Assembly: GCA_002110485.1 (NCBI GenBank)
Contig: MOWL01000088.1
Coordinates: 434,001-498,000 of the forward strand
Direction: 5' to 3'
From: Emergomyces orientalis
Taxonomy: Eukaryota > Ascomycota > Eurotiomycetes > Onygenales > Ajellomycetaceae
Length of the DNA stretch: 64,000 nt
Shown here: positions 12,537-23,896 of the stretch, piece after piece
How the letters are laid out: each line of letters begins with the position of its first letter
How positions within the stretch are numbered: position 1 is the stretch's first letter
Notes under the pieces: generated by a model
What the model saw: the letters and a program-made list of their open reading frames with translations, nothing else
Database searches by the model: none
What the model was told of the DNA's origin: nothing
Translations under genes and position numbers: made by a program

Positions 12537-14448
12537 TTAAAACTGGCTCTCTTCTTCTTTCTCTTGTTCCGTACGATGCGAATGTTTTCCTTGGGTAACG
12601 GACCGACCCTCTTGGCTAAGCGCATCATCAGATTCATTGCATTCCTGGGGTGCGTTTTCTGAATCGCTGTGGTTAAGTTCCATGTCTGACGGAAAAGATT
12701 TGGTACAATCTTCCGCATTGTTGCAAGTTGGACGAATTATTGTGCTGGAGCTCAAACCCAGATCTTTTGGCATACCAAAAGGATGACCCATCGCCCCCCC
12801 CTGCATTTTCCCGGTATGACAGGTTCGCCCTGGTCTTGGTGGGTCCTGGTATGTTTCGACAGGAGCAGCCTGATTGTCCAGACGTTCTGGATAATTTGCC
12901 TGCGTATCATGTGACTCATTACTATATAGAATGGAAACTACTGGAGGCACTTGGAGGCTCTCTATTCCCGATGGTGACAACACGATATGCTTGGATGGTG
13001 ATGGCAGGGTGTCATTGACACTAAGGAGGTGTTGTGTCGGTGTAGACTGTTCAAATTCCGAGTTATTCGCATCCTGTTGAGTAAAATCAGGTTCTCCCTT
13101 CCCATCCAGAACGCCAAGATGATGTCTGCAATCCGTCCTTTGGGCACAGGTTTGTTCCCGTCCATGAGCCCAAACAACCGCCTTTGTCCAAATTTTTTCC
13201 CTTGTTTCTCTGCTGTCTTCGTCATACCAGCATGCAAGGATGGCCGGCTGGATAACAAAATCTATCTCTGACCCATCAAGGCTGTTGTCGTATGGTCCCA
13301 GGAGCATTGCAGAATGGGATTCCATAATTTGGGATTCGTGATTGAAGCCCTGGTCGCGTAACATGCTAGAATCTTGCGAAATAGATTTGATGTTATAATT
13401 TTGCTGTCTGACACGCAAAACCATATCTCCGGTAATAGCCATGATGTTTACCAAGCTCCTGAGGCGATCTCTCGTGATTCCTGCGCTTACAGGTTTTAAA
13501 AGAGGGCCAGCCATATCAAGAAAACAGTGTGCCGATTGCTCGTAGAAATTAACGATTTGGCCAATAATTCTATTGTTGGCAATGAAGTTGGTATGGCAAT
13601 GATCTTGCCGACTAGGAAGCAACATTCGCAAAGTACAGCCAATCCATTCGTCCTTCCTATCTGTGTGCCGAAGTGCGATTAGTAAAAGTGTGTGGCAGGG
13701 ATACAAGTCGATTTAACTTACGCTCAGGTAGAGCTTGAATCAGCTCAGAGAGAAATTCTTGAGGGTATCCGGATCTTCTATCTGAAAATTCTCGTTTCAA
13801 AAAGAACAATGGGTGGTCAATGATGAACCAGCAAACAAAGTGTGCTAAAAGCGTGTTCAAGAATATAAATTTTCCGTATTGTATTACTTCAAGGGAGGAG
13901 TACGTCCCAGAGAGAATGGTGCGCATCAGACCGTTCTCCTCCTTATCAATTGGCAAATTATCGACTTCGAATGCTCCAAGATCAACAGGGCCTCGCAGCG
14001 AATATTCCTGCGCCCACTCACGGTACCTATTCATCAGGTCCTCGAACAGATTGCGAATCTCGCCATCATCCATCCTTTCAACGCCTCGGGCCTCACGCGT
14101 GCCCAATATCTCTTTCTCGAATATTTTAATCTGCTCCCTCAAACTAAGAATTTCCTGATCGAGTCGGGAACATTTATTTTGTAGAGCTCCAATGGTGTTC
14201 CGGGCATCTTGAAAATCATTTTGTAGCGCGAGCTTCGTTCCAGGCGAATGTTTTTTCACCTGTTTACTCGTTTGCTCCTCTGTGCAAGCTCTTTTTAGGT
14301 CGCGGCTATTGATTTTAGCTGTTTCCTTCGGTTTCGGCATTCTATTTCGTCCTCTTTGACCGCAGGCACTTTGACAAATGTAGCGTTTTCCGAATCTATG
14401 GTGGATGGCAGCGCATGTGAGGTCTGAGAGGTTTGACCGCTCGGGCAT
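12537..14448 (-). CDS. Lineage-specific protein with coiled coil, function unknown
   Basis: Two exons, 14448-13722 and 13660-12537, are joined by a 61-nt intron with a GTAAGT donor and CACACAG acceptor, giving 616 aa. The frame is open to 14502 but without an ATG. A second ATG at 14340 sits in a better context (A at -3) and would give 580 aa. After a Lys-rich start, a coiled coil of about 55 residues (NTIGALQNKCSRLDQEIL, LREQIKIFEKEIL) is followed by a Trp/Leu-rich region (EDLMNRYREWAQEY, LLAHFVCWFIIDHP) that resembles the body of many unnamed fungal proteins. The C-terminal 300 residues are Ser/Asp/Glu-rich and look disordered. I cannot name a function. It is transcribed divergently from the Hsp70-like gene 750 bp away. 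Confidence 0.7.
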
Positions 14449-15198
14449 ATATGTAACGTCCAGGGTTGATAGTGTTGATAAGAACTCTTCAGTTCTAAAC
14501 AATGCTGAAGTGAATTATTTCACCACCTAGACTTGAATAACACAAAAGAGTAAACAAGGATTAGTAGAAGGTAAACAAAGAGTTAAAACTTCACTGACAT
14601 CCAGTGTTGTCTGCTGCTCTAAACTATTTTACCCCAAACCAACTCTCAGTGTGAGATGTGGAACACACATTGATGCCGAAACAGTCAAAGCAACCGGCGC
14701 GAATAAGTTGACTTTGCCAGTGTGCTAGACAATTTGTACTTCATCAAATCGTGAGGTGAGGGCGAGGACAGTATAGAAACCAAAGTGATGAAACTGGTGA
14801 GAAAAACGAAAATTGTTTGAAAACTGATAGAAGGCAGGCAGGTCAAACCAAGAAAACCAAAACCAAGAAGACATCCTACGATAAGGCGTCAGCGAGTTCT
14901 CCTGTGACGAGGGAGGATAGATCTTCATCTTTCAATCAAAATCTGGTTAAACAGCAGGGGCAACGAGGCGTTCCCAAAATATGATGAATATTGAGGCACC
15001 ATTACAGGCATCGAAAAAATGGCCCCAATACTTCAGTTTGGGCTCGACGGTCAGTGGTCACTATACTCACAATCAAACCCCACGAAGACTGATATGATTC
15101 CCAGACTCCCCGAAAACTCCTCGTACCCCGAAGCCAAAGGCTGCAAACAAGAGCCTAGAAGGGGCAGTAGTGAGGCGAAACACAATCAAACGTAAGTC
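14449..15198. other. Divergent intergenic region, hypothetical and Hsp70-like promoters
   Basis: This is the shared upstream region of two divergent accessory genes. I see no gene. A GTAAGT donor-like site at 15192 and an ATG at 15094 suggest that the Hsp70-like gene may have an extra upstream exon, but the frame I tried (15094-15191 spliced to 15245) does not join. Confidence 0.4.
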
Positions 15199-17508
15199 AT
15201 GCACAGTACAATACAGCTTGAAAATGCTAATACGATTCTTCCAGAGGAAGATGTGGAAAGCAATGAGTCTTGCTCTCCGTCTCCTTCAAAAAGAATCAGA
15301 AAAGATCCAGCGGGTCCCCGCCTAATCATTGGGATTGATTTTGGAACCACTTATTCGGGTATGAATATCGAGTGCATTTAAATGTGCATACGCTGATACC
15401 ATAGCAGGTGTCGCGATGGTTCATTCCGAAGGAGGTCCAGGAGATATCGACGTAATAAAAGATTGGCCAGGAAACTTCGAGGTGAAAAATAAAGTCCCCT
15501 CAACAATTGCAGACAGAATCGACGAGTCCGAGTCCAGGCTATGGGGTTACGAAATACCAGCTGGGGGGCCTTGCTCCTCGTGGTTCAAGTTAAAAATGGC
15601 ACCCGGCAACACGTCGGCATTTCAGAATGATCCCCTTCTTCTCCAAAGCGTCGGCCCTAGTTTAATGAGAATCCCAGAGGGTGAAACGCCAGCAATACTC
15701 TGCAAAGAATATCTCCACCGTCTTTATAAGCATGTTTTGGCGAAAATTGGAAGGGAATATACAAATTCAATGCTAGATACGCTGCGGGCTGAAGTGGTAT
15801 TGACAACCCCTGCGGATTGGAATATGGAGTATAAACTCGCTCTGCGTGCAGCGGCGCATGCTGCGGGAATCGCATCTAGGATTGGTGACTCGATTTCGAC
15901 GATCGATGAACCGGAAGCGGCCGCGCTCGCTGCTTTTGAAGCTTCCCGTAAACAAGGAAACCATGGTATTTTCGAAGTAAGGACAATAGCTTTCAACCAC
16001 GTCTTGCTTACTTAACCCGAGCAGAGTATTTGATTGACGTTAATTCACACACTTCTAGTTGAACACCAATGTGGTTGTGGTGGATATCGGAGGAGGGACA
16101 ATTGTACGTACACCTGCCCAGGATCATTTCGGCACAACTTTTGACACACAATCTTTAGGATATCATAACCTACAATATCGCTCGGAGAAACCCTCTCATG
16201 GTAAAGGAGGCTTGTAGAGGAACTGGTTGGTATACTTCACCATCCATTAGGAAGAATCTGACATAGTAATACACACGCGCGCAAAATGTGGGGCGACAAC
16301 CATCGACAGGGAGCTACACAAGTTGATGGAATCAAAATATGGCACTGCATTCTCCAGCCTCCAAGTAAAGGAAAATGGCCACGGCAGTCGGTTTATGTCG
16401 AAATTTGAATCTGCCAAGAGACGGTTCAAAGGCCATGGCGATGGATTCGACAAGGAGTACAAGCTCCCTCTTCTTATGGACATTGAGGATGGCGCCGGCT
16501 ACGAAGGTGGACTAGGGGAAGTAACAATCACAAGGTATGGCATGTTCCATGAGCTGTGCGGATAAAAGTTTCAATCACTAAATTCGCCATCCAAAGCGAG
16601 GAAATTGCCCAAATGTTCGACAAAGTCGTAGTGCGAGCTTTCGAGATGATACGCGAACAAATTAATAGGGTCACGGAAGAGAATAACAACCCAGTGAACG
16701 TAAGTCCCGCCAGCTGTTGAATGACAATGGCAATTTTCAGAAGCTAATCCTGGCAGTTGATCATTCTGTGCGGCGGAATGGCCGACTCCGGATATGTCCA
16801 GAAACGATTTGATCAATTCTGTGCAGAAGATCTGGAGGGAAAAGCAGAAACGATTGTTCCACGCGATTCATGGTCAGCCGTTGCAAGAGGAGCAGTACTC
16901 CACGCTCTTAAACCGTCAATGGTGGAAAGCCGCAAAAGTCGGTGGAGTTATGGGATTGGAGTCCACCGAGCTTTTGATCCCATGCGTGACAGTGATGAAC
17001 ATCGGTACAAATGTCCAGTCAGGGGACCGCGTGCTAAAGGATGTATCCAATGGTTCATCAGACGGGTAAGAATATCGTAGGGGCTGGAGAACCGCTTCAT
17101 TGCTAATAGTGTCAATAGGATGACAGCGTACAAGAAAAGGTGAAATGGATTCACGGATATATTGCGATTAAGAGAACCGCACGAGTCAGAGACACTGTTG
17201 GCGACCTTCTATTATATAGGTCTAAGAATCCGACTCCGGGAGATAAAATCAACGACCCAGGTAAATCCAGTTTATATGTGTTGAATAGAAATTACATAGA
17301 GAAAAGCGCATAACTAATCACCACAATAGGTGTTGAACAATTCGCAAAACTCAAAATAACGATTCCATTTCAGAGCTTAGGGACGGACAAGAAGATAATG
17401 ATCGGCCACAAGATCGATGTCAACGAGAAGACGGTCGAGTTCGAAGCCAAATGCAGCCGCAAAATGATTGGTAAGGTGGAAGTTGACTATAAAGAGGACG
17501 ATAAATGA
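15199..17508 (+). CDS. Hsp70-like actin-fold ATPase (HSPA12-type)
   Basis: This is a divergent member of the Hsp70/actin ATPase superfamily lacking the normal Hsp70 substrate-binding domain. Proteins like it are common, multi-copy and mostly uncharacterised in filamentous fungi. Exons are 15199-15358, 15408-15976, 16059-16103, 16159-16225, 16267-16534, 16597-16699, 16757-17065, 17119-17260 and 17330-17508, giving 613 aa in one frame. Phosphate-1 is IGIDFGTTYSG (about residues 45-54), phosphate-2 is VVVVDIGGGTI (about 248-258) and the adenosine motif is LIILCGGMADSGYV (from residue 405). The helix VVLTTPADW...DEPEAAALAAF is also typical. Exon 3 is only 45 nt. The start of exon 5 (acceptor at 16266) is the least certain junction, and the first exon may not be the true 5' end. 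Confidence 0.87.
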
Positions 17509-17891
17509 ACCGAAATGGCAGTTCCATGCCTCTTCTACCTTGAACTCGGATAGGACCTGGCGAGAGAATAAAACTTGAGAAAGGGATTGATGATATTTAG
17601 ATGATGGGCCTTTTAGGGCTCGGAGGAAAGAAGATCCGGGTTGTTTTGTGAAAAGCGGCGAACTATGGGGCAAGCAACCACAGTATTAACTTACGGGCGG
17701 CTCAGCATCCAGCATAGCTTACATCCACGCCAACAGAGAAATGTAACCGCGAGCTGCTCCATCAGGGACGGGTTTCTTCAGGCGCTTTTTTCTTTTAAAT
17801 AGTCAGTTCCTTTCTTCTCCAAGTAGCTAGCAATACGAATTTGTCAAGTTGAAGTCGCTCCGCACTTCCTTGGAGTCCCCATGTCCCCTCT

Positions 17892-18960
17892 ATGACCACT
17901 CCGGATGTCTTTCGAGATGCGCAGTACATCGCCGACGTCTCGAACATTCCCTACGATCCCCGCGACGATGACGGAGCCGGCGATCGCCCCGGGGTGTCGG
18001 GGAGACCCTACCGGAGAGCTGTTTATGCGAGCTCGAAGACAGTCATGCTGGAGAGGTTGCTGCGCGACCTGGATATGTTGATCTACTGCGAGCTGTCTGC
18101 CGTTTATTATATGGAGTAGGTAGCCTTTCTTTTTAATAATGAATATGATGCTGTAAATGGTTCTGATGCTGATGCGCCTTTCCTTCGTAAATAGCTGTTC
18201 GATTCTCCATTTTGCCATCCGCGCCATAATCCAATTCATCTTCTTCACACCCAAAGCCGGGCAATTATCCGAAACATCAACGACCGAGCCCTCCATCGTA
18301 GCTGTTTTCGCGAGCAATATATTCTGCATATTCCTCCACTATATGTCATCTAGCCCTACGGCCGGTGAGGCGTCCCGAGGCTATCTTCATGGCGGGCTAT
18401 TTATCGACTTCATTGGAGAAAAAGGCCCCATATCAAAGTTCCGCCTATTCCTCCTCGACCTTCTAATTCTCGCGATGCAAGTTATCATGCTTTGTGTCAT
18501 TCTAGAAAAGGACAGAACCAAACTGCTTAGGAGACCAGCAGACTCAGCAAACCGTACCCCAAATCTACAAGACCACGATTCCGAAGAACGAGGGGTACGA
18601 CCAGATGACGGAAACTTGCCGGGAATGAGTGATGAAACCACTACAGACGATATTGAAATGCAAAATCTGTCCTCTGAACGATCTTCGGATGAGAGCAACG
18701 CTAGACTCCTTGAATTCGAAGTTGAACGCGGAACTTCTGCGCTAGCCAGGGACAGGCATCCTCGGGACCCTTTTCTATCAGCTCAGGCAGCCATTGCAGA
18801 TATAAACGTCTTTCAGAACCTTCGGGATCAGTGGAATAGTGTCCCACCAACAAATACCAGTCAGTCGACTGGTTCTCAACCCACAACATCGACTCAGAAC
18901 GGCATGGTGATACCCTTCCTGCAGCGGGGCTTTCGATTCCCGTTGCGCACCATTTCATGA
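17892..18960 (+). CDS. DUF1746 membrane protein, Dsc E3 ligase subunit 4-like
   Basis: Two exons, 17892-18115 and 18195-18960, give 329 aa. The donor is the first GT of GTAGGTAG, so the in-frame TAG just after ATGGA is spliced out. The N-terminus is Asp/Pro-rich, followed by LLRDLDMLIYCELSAVYYMD and CSILHFAIRAIIQFIFFTP, the conserved block of the DUF1746 family. Further hydrophobic segments follow (IVAVFASNIFCIFLHYM; FRLFLLDLLILAMQVIMLCV), so three or four membrane passes are likely. The C-terminal 150 residues are hydrophilic. DUF1746 occurs in the fungal Dsc4 subunit of the Golgi Dsc E3 ubiquitin ligase, which cleaves SREBP regulators and degrades membrane proteins. The family assignment is from memory, and the role is inferred from it. 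Confidence 0.8.
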
Positions 18961-19420
18961 GGACGAACATCATAAGCAACATACATCTAGCACATGGGTT
19001 TTTTTAGACATTTTACGGCGTTGGTGGCCGGTTGGACATATGCATCTTTTATTTTCGTTTTCAATTCTTAATGCAGCATACTTTGACCTTTCTCTATTCA
19101 TAATTATCTACCATGTATGTATCATTTGACACTAATCCTTTTTGGTCTATACCATATTGTACAAAATTGAATCACGAATTGCAGTAGCAGTACCCACTGG
19201 CAGGAGCAGAAACGAAGTAGGAAGAGAAATAAGAGAGTATATTCTGGTGCGTAAGAATTCGGACAAGGATCTAAGTACCAGAGAAGGAGGTCGCAAATCA
19301 GAGGCACATAATTCCATCTATCAAATATAGCATAAAAGAGGAGCCTAAACGCAACATAACCCATCCATATTCATACAAAACAGACAAACAGACACAAAAA
19401 TCAAAAAATCAAAAACAATC
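18961..19420. other. Convergent intergenic region
   Basis: This spacer lies between the 3' ends of the DUF1746 gene and ClpP. I see only short, unsupported frames. The sequence just before 19420 is A/C-rich and is probably the ClpP 3' untranslated region. Confidence 0.5.
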
Positions 19421-20459
19421 CTACGAACCCTTCCCTTCCCCACCACCACCACCACTCTTCCCCCCATCCTCCGTCTTAGGCTTTATCCTCCGATCCAAAA
19501 TCTCATCCACAATCCCCATCTCCAACGCCTCCCGCGCCCCCATGAAATAATCCCTCTCCATCCACTTCTCAATCTCATCCAACGACATCTCCTTGGTCAA
19601 ATGCATCTTATAAATCTCATTAAGCTGACGACGGACGCGGAGGATCTCCTTGGCGTGGATGGCGATGTCAGTCGCTTGCCCAAAGTAGCCGCCGGAGGGC
19701 TGGTGGACCATTACGGAGGAGTGGGGGAGACAAAATCGTTTGCCTGGGTGGCCGCCGCAGAGGAGGAGGGAGCCCATGGAGGCTGCTTGGCCGACGCAGA
19801 TGGTGCTGACGGGGGCGGAGATGTAGGTCATTGTGTCGTAGACGGCGAGGCCTAAGGTAAAAAGGGGGTTGTAATGGTTAGGTTAAGGGTATATATATAT
19901 ATATAATTTTTTTTTGTTTATATGCTGTGTGCACCTGCTGTTACTGATCCTCCCGGGGAATTTATGTAGAGGTGGATTGGCTTCTCGGGATTATCTGCTT
20001 CGAGAAAGAGAAGTTGAGCGACGATGGATGCGGAGACGCTTTCGTCGACTTCGCCATTGAGGCAGACTATGCGCTCCTGCAAATACCATTAGCATTTTAC
20101 AAGCCTCTATTGTAACAATTGTGTGAACTGAGGTATTATATCATACCTTTAGTAGTCGGGAGAAGATATCATCTTTTGCAAGTACAGTACATTGTCAGCT
20201 TCGATTTCCGGCAAAGGGTAATTAATTAATTCGTCACACGCGCTCAATGCGTACATGTATGCCAGCCACCTCCCTAATCAGTTAGCCTTTAGGATCCTAT
20301 TCAGCTGTCAGAAATATGAAAACTTACGACAGTCTCAGTCACGAAAGGCGTGGGTGTCCATCCCCGCGGGGGGGTTAGATTCGGCCTATTTGAGTAGTTT
20401 CTAGCCGTTGTGAGGGATATTTTCCGGGCTGCTGGCCTGAGCCACCTGAAGGAATTCAT
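19421..20459 (-). CDS. CLPP: Mitochondrial ATP-dependent Clp protease proteolytic subunit ClpP
   Basis: ClpP forms the double-heptamer proteolytic chamber that works with ClpX in the mitochondrial matrix. It is absent from budding and fission yeast but kept in filamentous fungi. Five exons on the minus strand, 20459-20328, 20273-20255, 20172-20147, 20076-19935 and 19851-19421, give 249 aa and close in frame. Residues 1-25 (MNSFRWLRPAARKISLTTAR) are a clear mitochondrial presequence, and the mature part begins near GWTPTPFVTETV. Exons 2 and 3 are only 19 and 26 nt and encode GGGWHTY and DIFSRLLK, both conserved family positions. The catalytic Ser is in GQAASMGSLL (about S131) and the His in VMVHQPSGG (about H156). 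ERDYFMGAREALEMGIVDEIL carries the catalytic Asp region. The C-terminal Gly-rich tail is typical of eukaryotic forms. Confidence 0.95.
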
Positions 20460-20748
20460 TTTGGGTCTTAATATTCAAAGGCCCAAATGAGGTGAAAGTG
20501 AAAGAGAGTAAAAAGATCACAGTTTTTAGTTGAAGGTGAAGTGAAGTTGTAACTGGAACTGAGCTGTTGGGCGATATCAATCTGAGGCTTCGATGCCAAG
20601 CCTGACGATCTCCCACCACGACTAAACCTCAATCTACTGAGTTGTCCGAACTTGTTCAACGGCCAACAACAACCACAGCATCAAAAATGTATTGCTCACC
20701 CTGACGAGAGCCCTCAATTGATTTTACAGCGACTGGGAAACACGAACA
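20460..20748. promoter_or_regulatory. Shared divergent promoter, CLPP and mitochondrial protein gene
   Basis: Only 289 bp separate the ClpP start (minus strand) from the ATG at 20749 (plus strand), so both must use this region. No specific element is recognised. The open frames within it are not supported, because the ClpP frame begins at 20459. Confidence 0.55.
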
Positions 20749-22236
20749 ATGACTACAAAATGCCCGTACCGACACATTTCATATGCATCATGGCGCCTGA
20801 AAACCTTCCGTCGCCTGGCCCTCGAAGCCACTCCCAGTCCACCTGCGCGACGGAGCTTCGCGACTAGCTTGAGCTTCCAATTCCCCAAACCAAATCCTAA
20901 TCAGAAGAAACGGCATGGGAATACGAGACGGCAAAGAATGCAAGAGCTCTCAAAACTGGATAGCCTACGCACCGAAATCTCCGGGGTCATTGAACAATTG
21001 AAAAGTAGACCACTAACTGCGCAATCGCCCGATGCTTCTCTACCCAGTGAAGGAGAAGAAAGCATACCGGAGCTGTCTACAAAATCGGAAGATATACATA
21101 ATTCACGTGCGCGCCTTTCACAATCCCTCCCGAAATCTCCCATAGTCACAAGACTAGAACGAAGGGCAAACAAACAGAAACCCCGCGCCGGCAAACAAGA
21201 TATCGACCGCCTAAAATACAACCCATGGGCGCAGATACTAGCAAGCCCCGTGCGCATGTGTGTTGCGACTGGAGCCCGGATACCAGAAAAGCTCCTGGGA
21301 GACTGGGGTTTGGTGCAGCATCCAGAGACACAGAGGTTATGGCTCATGCCCGCGGACTTGGTTAAGGAGGAACTTCAAAAAGCTAGTACGAAGAGTACGC
21401 TAGCTCCGTTAGAGACGTGCGCTGATGTTCCCGAAGAGGACTCTGTACCGACGCCTCCACCTCCACCTCCGCGATCCAGCTTTCCGGGCTTCTACCTTAC
21501 AAATAACGCGGAGCTGTTGGATGCTATTTCAAACATGAAAGGGCCTCAATCGGGTCGCCTTATCCCTAATAATTGGAAAGCGCCTAAGGGGCCCTTGTCA
21601 CGGAAAACGTATTACGTTTTCCGGAAGGATATGGCAGTTTACTTTTTGGCGCAGATGAGGGAAAGAGTGCTGGCATGGTTGAAGAAAGCGAAGGGGCTAC
21701 GGCCTCTGGGGGAAAAGTTAGGGGATTGGACCGTTTTGGACACAGGGACGGAAACGATTGGAGAGGAGGGGTTGCGGGAAAGTTTACGGAAATTGGGATA
21801 CTTGGAGCATGCAGCGTGGGGAGCGGTGTTTATATCGACAAGGACAGGTGGGGAGGACGTTGTCATTCCTCCGCCGGGACAGGAGTCAGCAGTTGGAGAG
21901 GATAATTTCCGGATATCTTCTACTTCGGAAGCAGGGTCGACAGATGAATCAACGTCGCCAGATCCCCCTATTATTACTCTAGAAACCCATTCAGGATCGG
22001 CTAACGCATCTCCCGACGTACCAAAATACGTTACTCTACCTTCCTCAGGTTCGATAGTACCAGTGTTCGATCTCACAACTCTTTTGACAGAAGAGCAGCT
22101 CGAAACACTCCGTCAACATGCAGATATATTCCAGCACTCTGCAGTTTTCTATCGGCCTGGTGATAGAGCGCCTGTTCCAATGATCTCTTGGCTCTGGAGG
22201 CTCAAAATTTATATGATGAAGTACGATAAATTCTGA
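20749..22236 (+). CDS. Conserved fungal protein with mitochondrial presequence, function unknown
   Basis: This is a single exon of 495 aa. The N-terminus is Arg/Ser/Ala-rich and lacks acidic residues until after residue 20 (HISYASWRLKTFRRLA; ARRSFATSLSF), as expected for import into mitochondria. A basic segment (NQKKRHGNTRRQRMQELSKL) leads into a helix, and a linker follows. A compact domain at about residues 155-205 reads NPWAQILASPVRMCVATGAR, then LVQHPETQRLWLMPADL, a pattern I recognise only as conserved among filamentous fungi. A second conserved part at about 260-360 contains TYYVFRKDMAVYFL. The C-terminal third has acidic low-complexity sequence and ends in an aromatic/basic helix. It could be a mitochondrial expression factor, but nothing visible proves it. 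It is divergent from ClpP with 289 bp between them. Confidence 0.8.
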   Translation: MTTKCPYRHISYASWRLKTFRRLALEATPSPPARRSFATSLSFQFPKPNPNQKKRHGNTRRQRMQELSKLDSLRTEISGVIEQLKSRPLTAQSPDASLPSEGEESIPELSTKSEDIHNSRARLSQSLPKSPIVTRLERRANKQKPRAGKQDIDRLKYNPWAQILASPVRMCVATGARIPEKLLGDWGLVQHPETQRLWLMPADLVKEELQKASTKSTLAPLETCADVPEEDSVPTPPPPPPRSSFPGFYLTNNAELLDAISNMKGPQSGRLIPNNWKAPKGPLSRKTYYVFRKDMAVYFLAQMRERVLAWLKKAKGLRPLGEKLGDWTVLDTGTETIGEEGLRESLRKLGYLEHAAWGAVFISTRTGGEDVVIPPPGQESAVGEDNFRISSTSEAGSTDESTSPDPPIITLETHSGSANASPDVPKYVTLPSSGSIVPVFDLTTLLTEEQLETLRQHADIFQHSAVFYRPGDRAPVPMISWLWRLKIYMMKYDKF

Positions 22237-22557
22237 GGGAAATGTTTTATACCAAAGCTAAAATGAATATTGAATGTGTATCATTTTTTATACCAGTGTA
22301 TAACTAGCAAATATGATAGACTGGGCGTCTTGGGGCATTGAATTGAATAGAAACAGTCTCCTCCCATGAAAATATGTTTAGAAGCAGCAGCAAATGTCTA
22401 GAAAATATATTCTCTAATCTATCGCTGGTCTATATGAAATATCATGAAATTAATACCCCAGGTCCCCTAAACACGCATCCCCCGTATAAATAGAACAAAC
22501 CCTTGTAAAACGGTGTATCGAATTATATACCTGCAACAACAACGAACCTCACCAATT
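22237..22557. other. Convergent intergenic region, AT-rich
   Basis: This is an AT-rich spacer between two 3' ends, with several AATAAA/AATATA-like stretches that could serve polyadenylation on either strand. No gene is seen. Confidence 0.5.
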
Positions 22558-23896
22558 CTACCCAGCCTTAAGCAAATCCTTCAACCCATCCACATAAGCC
22601 GCCGGCCTCAACGGCCCCGTCGTAAAATCCTCCTTAGTATTCACCCCAGTCAAAACCGCCAACGTGCCCCCCAGCCCTCCCTCAATCCCAAACCTAATAT
22701 CTGTATCCAACCGATCACCCACCATACACGCCCTATGTCTCTGAAACTTAAACTTCCCTTCAATCGCATCCATCATAGCCTGACTAGGTTTCCCCAGCGA
22801 AGTAGGCTCCTTACCACCCAACATCCTTGTAAGTGGTGCACTTATCGTGCCCGCGCCAGGGAATAACGAGCCAGCATTAGGTAGCGTGCTGTCAATATTA
22901 GTCGCAAGGAATACCGCTCCGCGCTGCAGGTAGTGGTGCGCAAGCGCCAGTTTCAGATAATTGATGTGGAAATCGAGGCCGGCGAGCACGACGCCGACTT
23001 CCGGGTCGATTATGGAGCGATCGCCGACGGCAATCTGGCCGAAGTCGTGCGGTGTGATGTCGCGTCTGTAAGAAGGGTCTGTGCCGCCAATGAAGGGGAC
23101 GTTTTCCGCGCTGAGTTCCTGCTCGATGCCAGTTTCGCCGAGGACGAAAACTTTTTGTTTATTTGGGGGGAGGGTTAAGATGCGGGAGATGTATATCGAA
23201 GCGCTGTAGGAGGAGGAGAAGATCTCTTCCTGTGGGGTAGTTAGGAACTGTATATCGCATGGGGTGGGGGGAAAGAGAGGGATCGATGTTCCATACGATA
23301 TCCGCAGGGATTCCCAGACTATCCAATTTCTTCTTATAATCTGCGCGGGACTTGGTGCTATTATTGGTAACGAAGATAATTTGCTTTCCTAGATGATTAT
23401 CCAACGATGAATTTTTTCCGCCAAATGTGAGCAATTTTTTACTCTCTTCCTTCAGAAAGCTCATGTTGTTCGGCATTACGCGGATGTGTAGCTGGGTACC
23501 TATACGTGTACTCACCTTTCCGTCTTAGCATCTCCAATGTCTCAACTGTTCCCTCGAATATAATGTCTCCTGACCATAAAACGCCTAGATATCATCTTGC
23601 ATTCTCAGTATACGGTCTGGTTTTTGGCGGAATCCAACACGTGGGCAATGCCGCTGGGCAGGCGGACATGCGGAGGGGTAACAGACCATCGCAGTCGAAC
23701 AGAAAGACCTGGGAAGCACAATTCAGTATATGTATATCAAAATTTGCGTCTTCTCACCAATATTCGTAGTTCGATGAAGAATAGAGGGAGAACTGAGCAA
23801 AAACAAAAGCGCGCGCATTTTACTTACTTCAAACTTATCGAGAAATTCTTGGATGCCCACTTGGTCACCTGTTAGGTATTTAGGCGCGTCTGCCAT
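22558..23896 (-). CDS. PHO13: HAD phosphatase, Pho13 / phosphoglycolate phosphatase family
   Basis: This HAD-superfamily phosphatase (4-nitrophenylphosphatase / 2-phosphoglycolate phosphatase type) removes toxic metabolic by-products such as 2-phosphoglycolate in the cytosol. Exons are 23896-23828, 23708-23687, 23584-23516, 23388-23297 and 23229-22558 (minus strand), giving 307 aa, close to the usual length. Exon 2 is just 22 nt and carries most of the catalytic motif I, VFLFDCDG, with the nucleophile Asp and general-acid Asp. Motif II is VTNNSTKSR, motif III Lys is in LGKPSQAMMDA, and motif IV is MVGDRLDTDI. The cap domain lies between II and III. The start ATG gives MADAPKYLTGDQVGIQEFLD, matching the family N-terminus. 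Confidence 0.93.
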
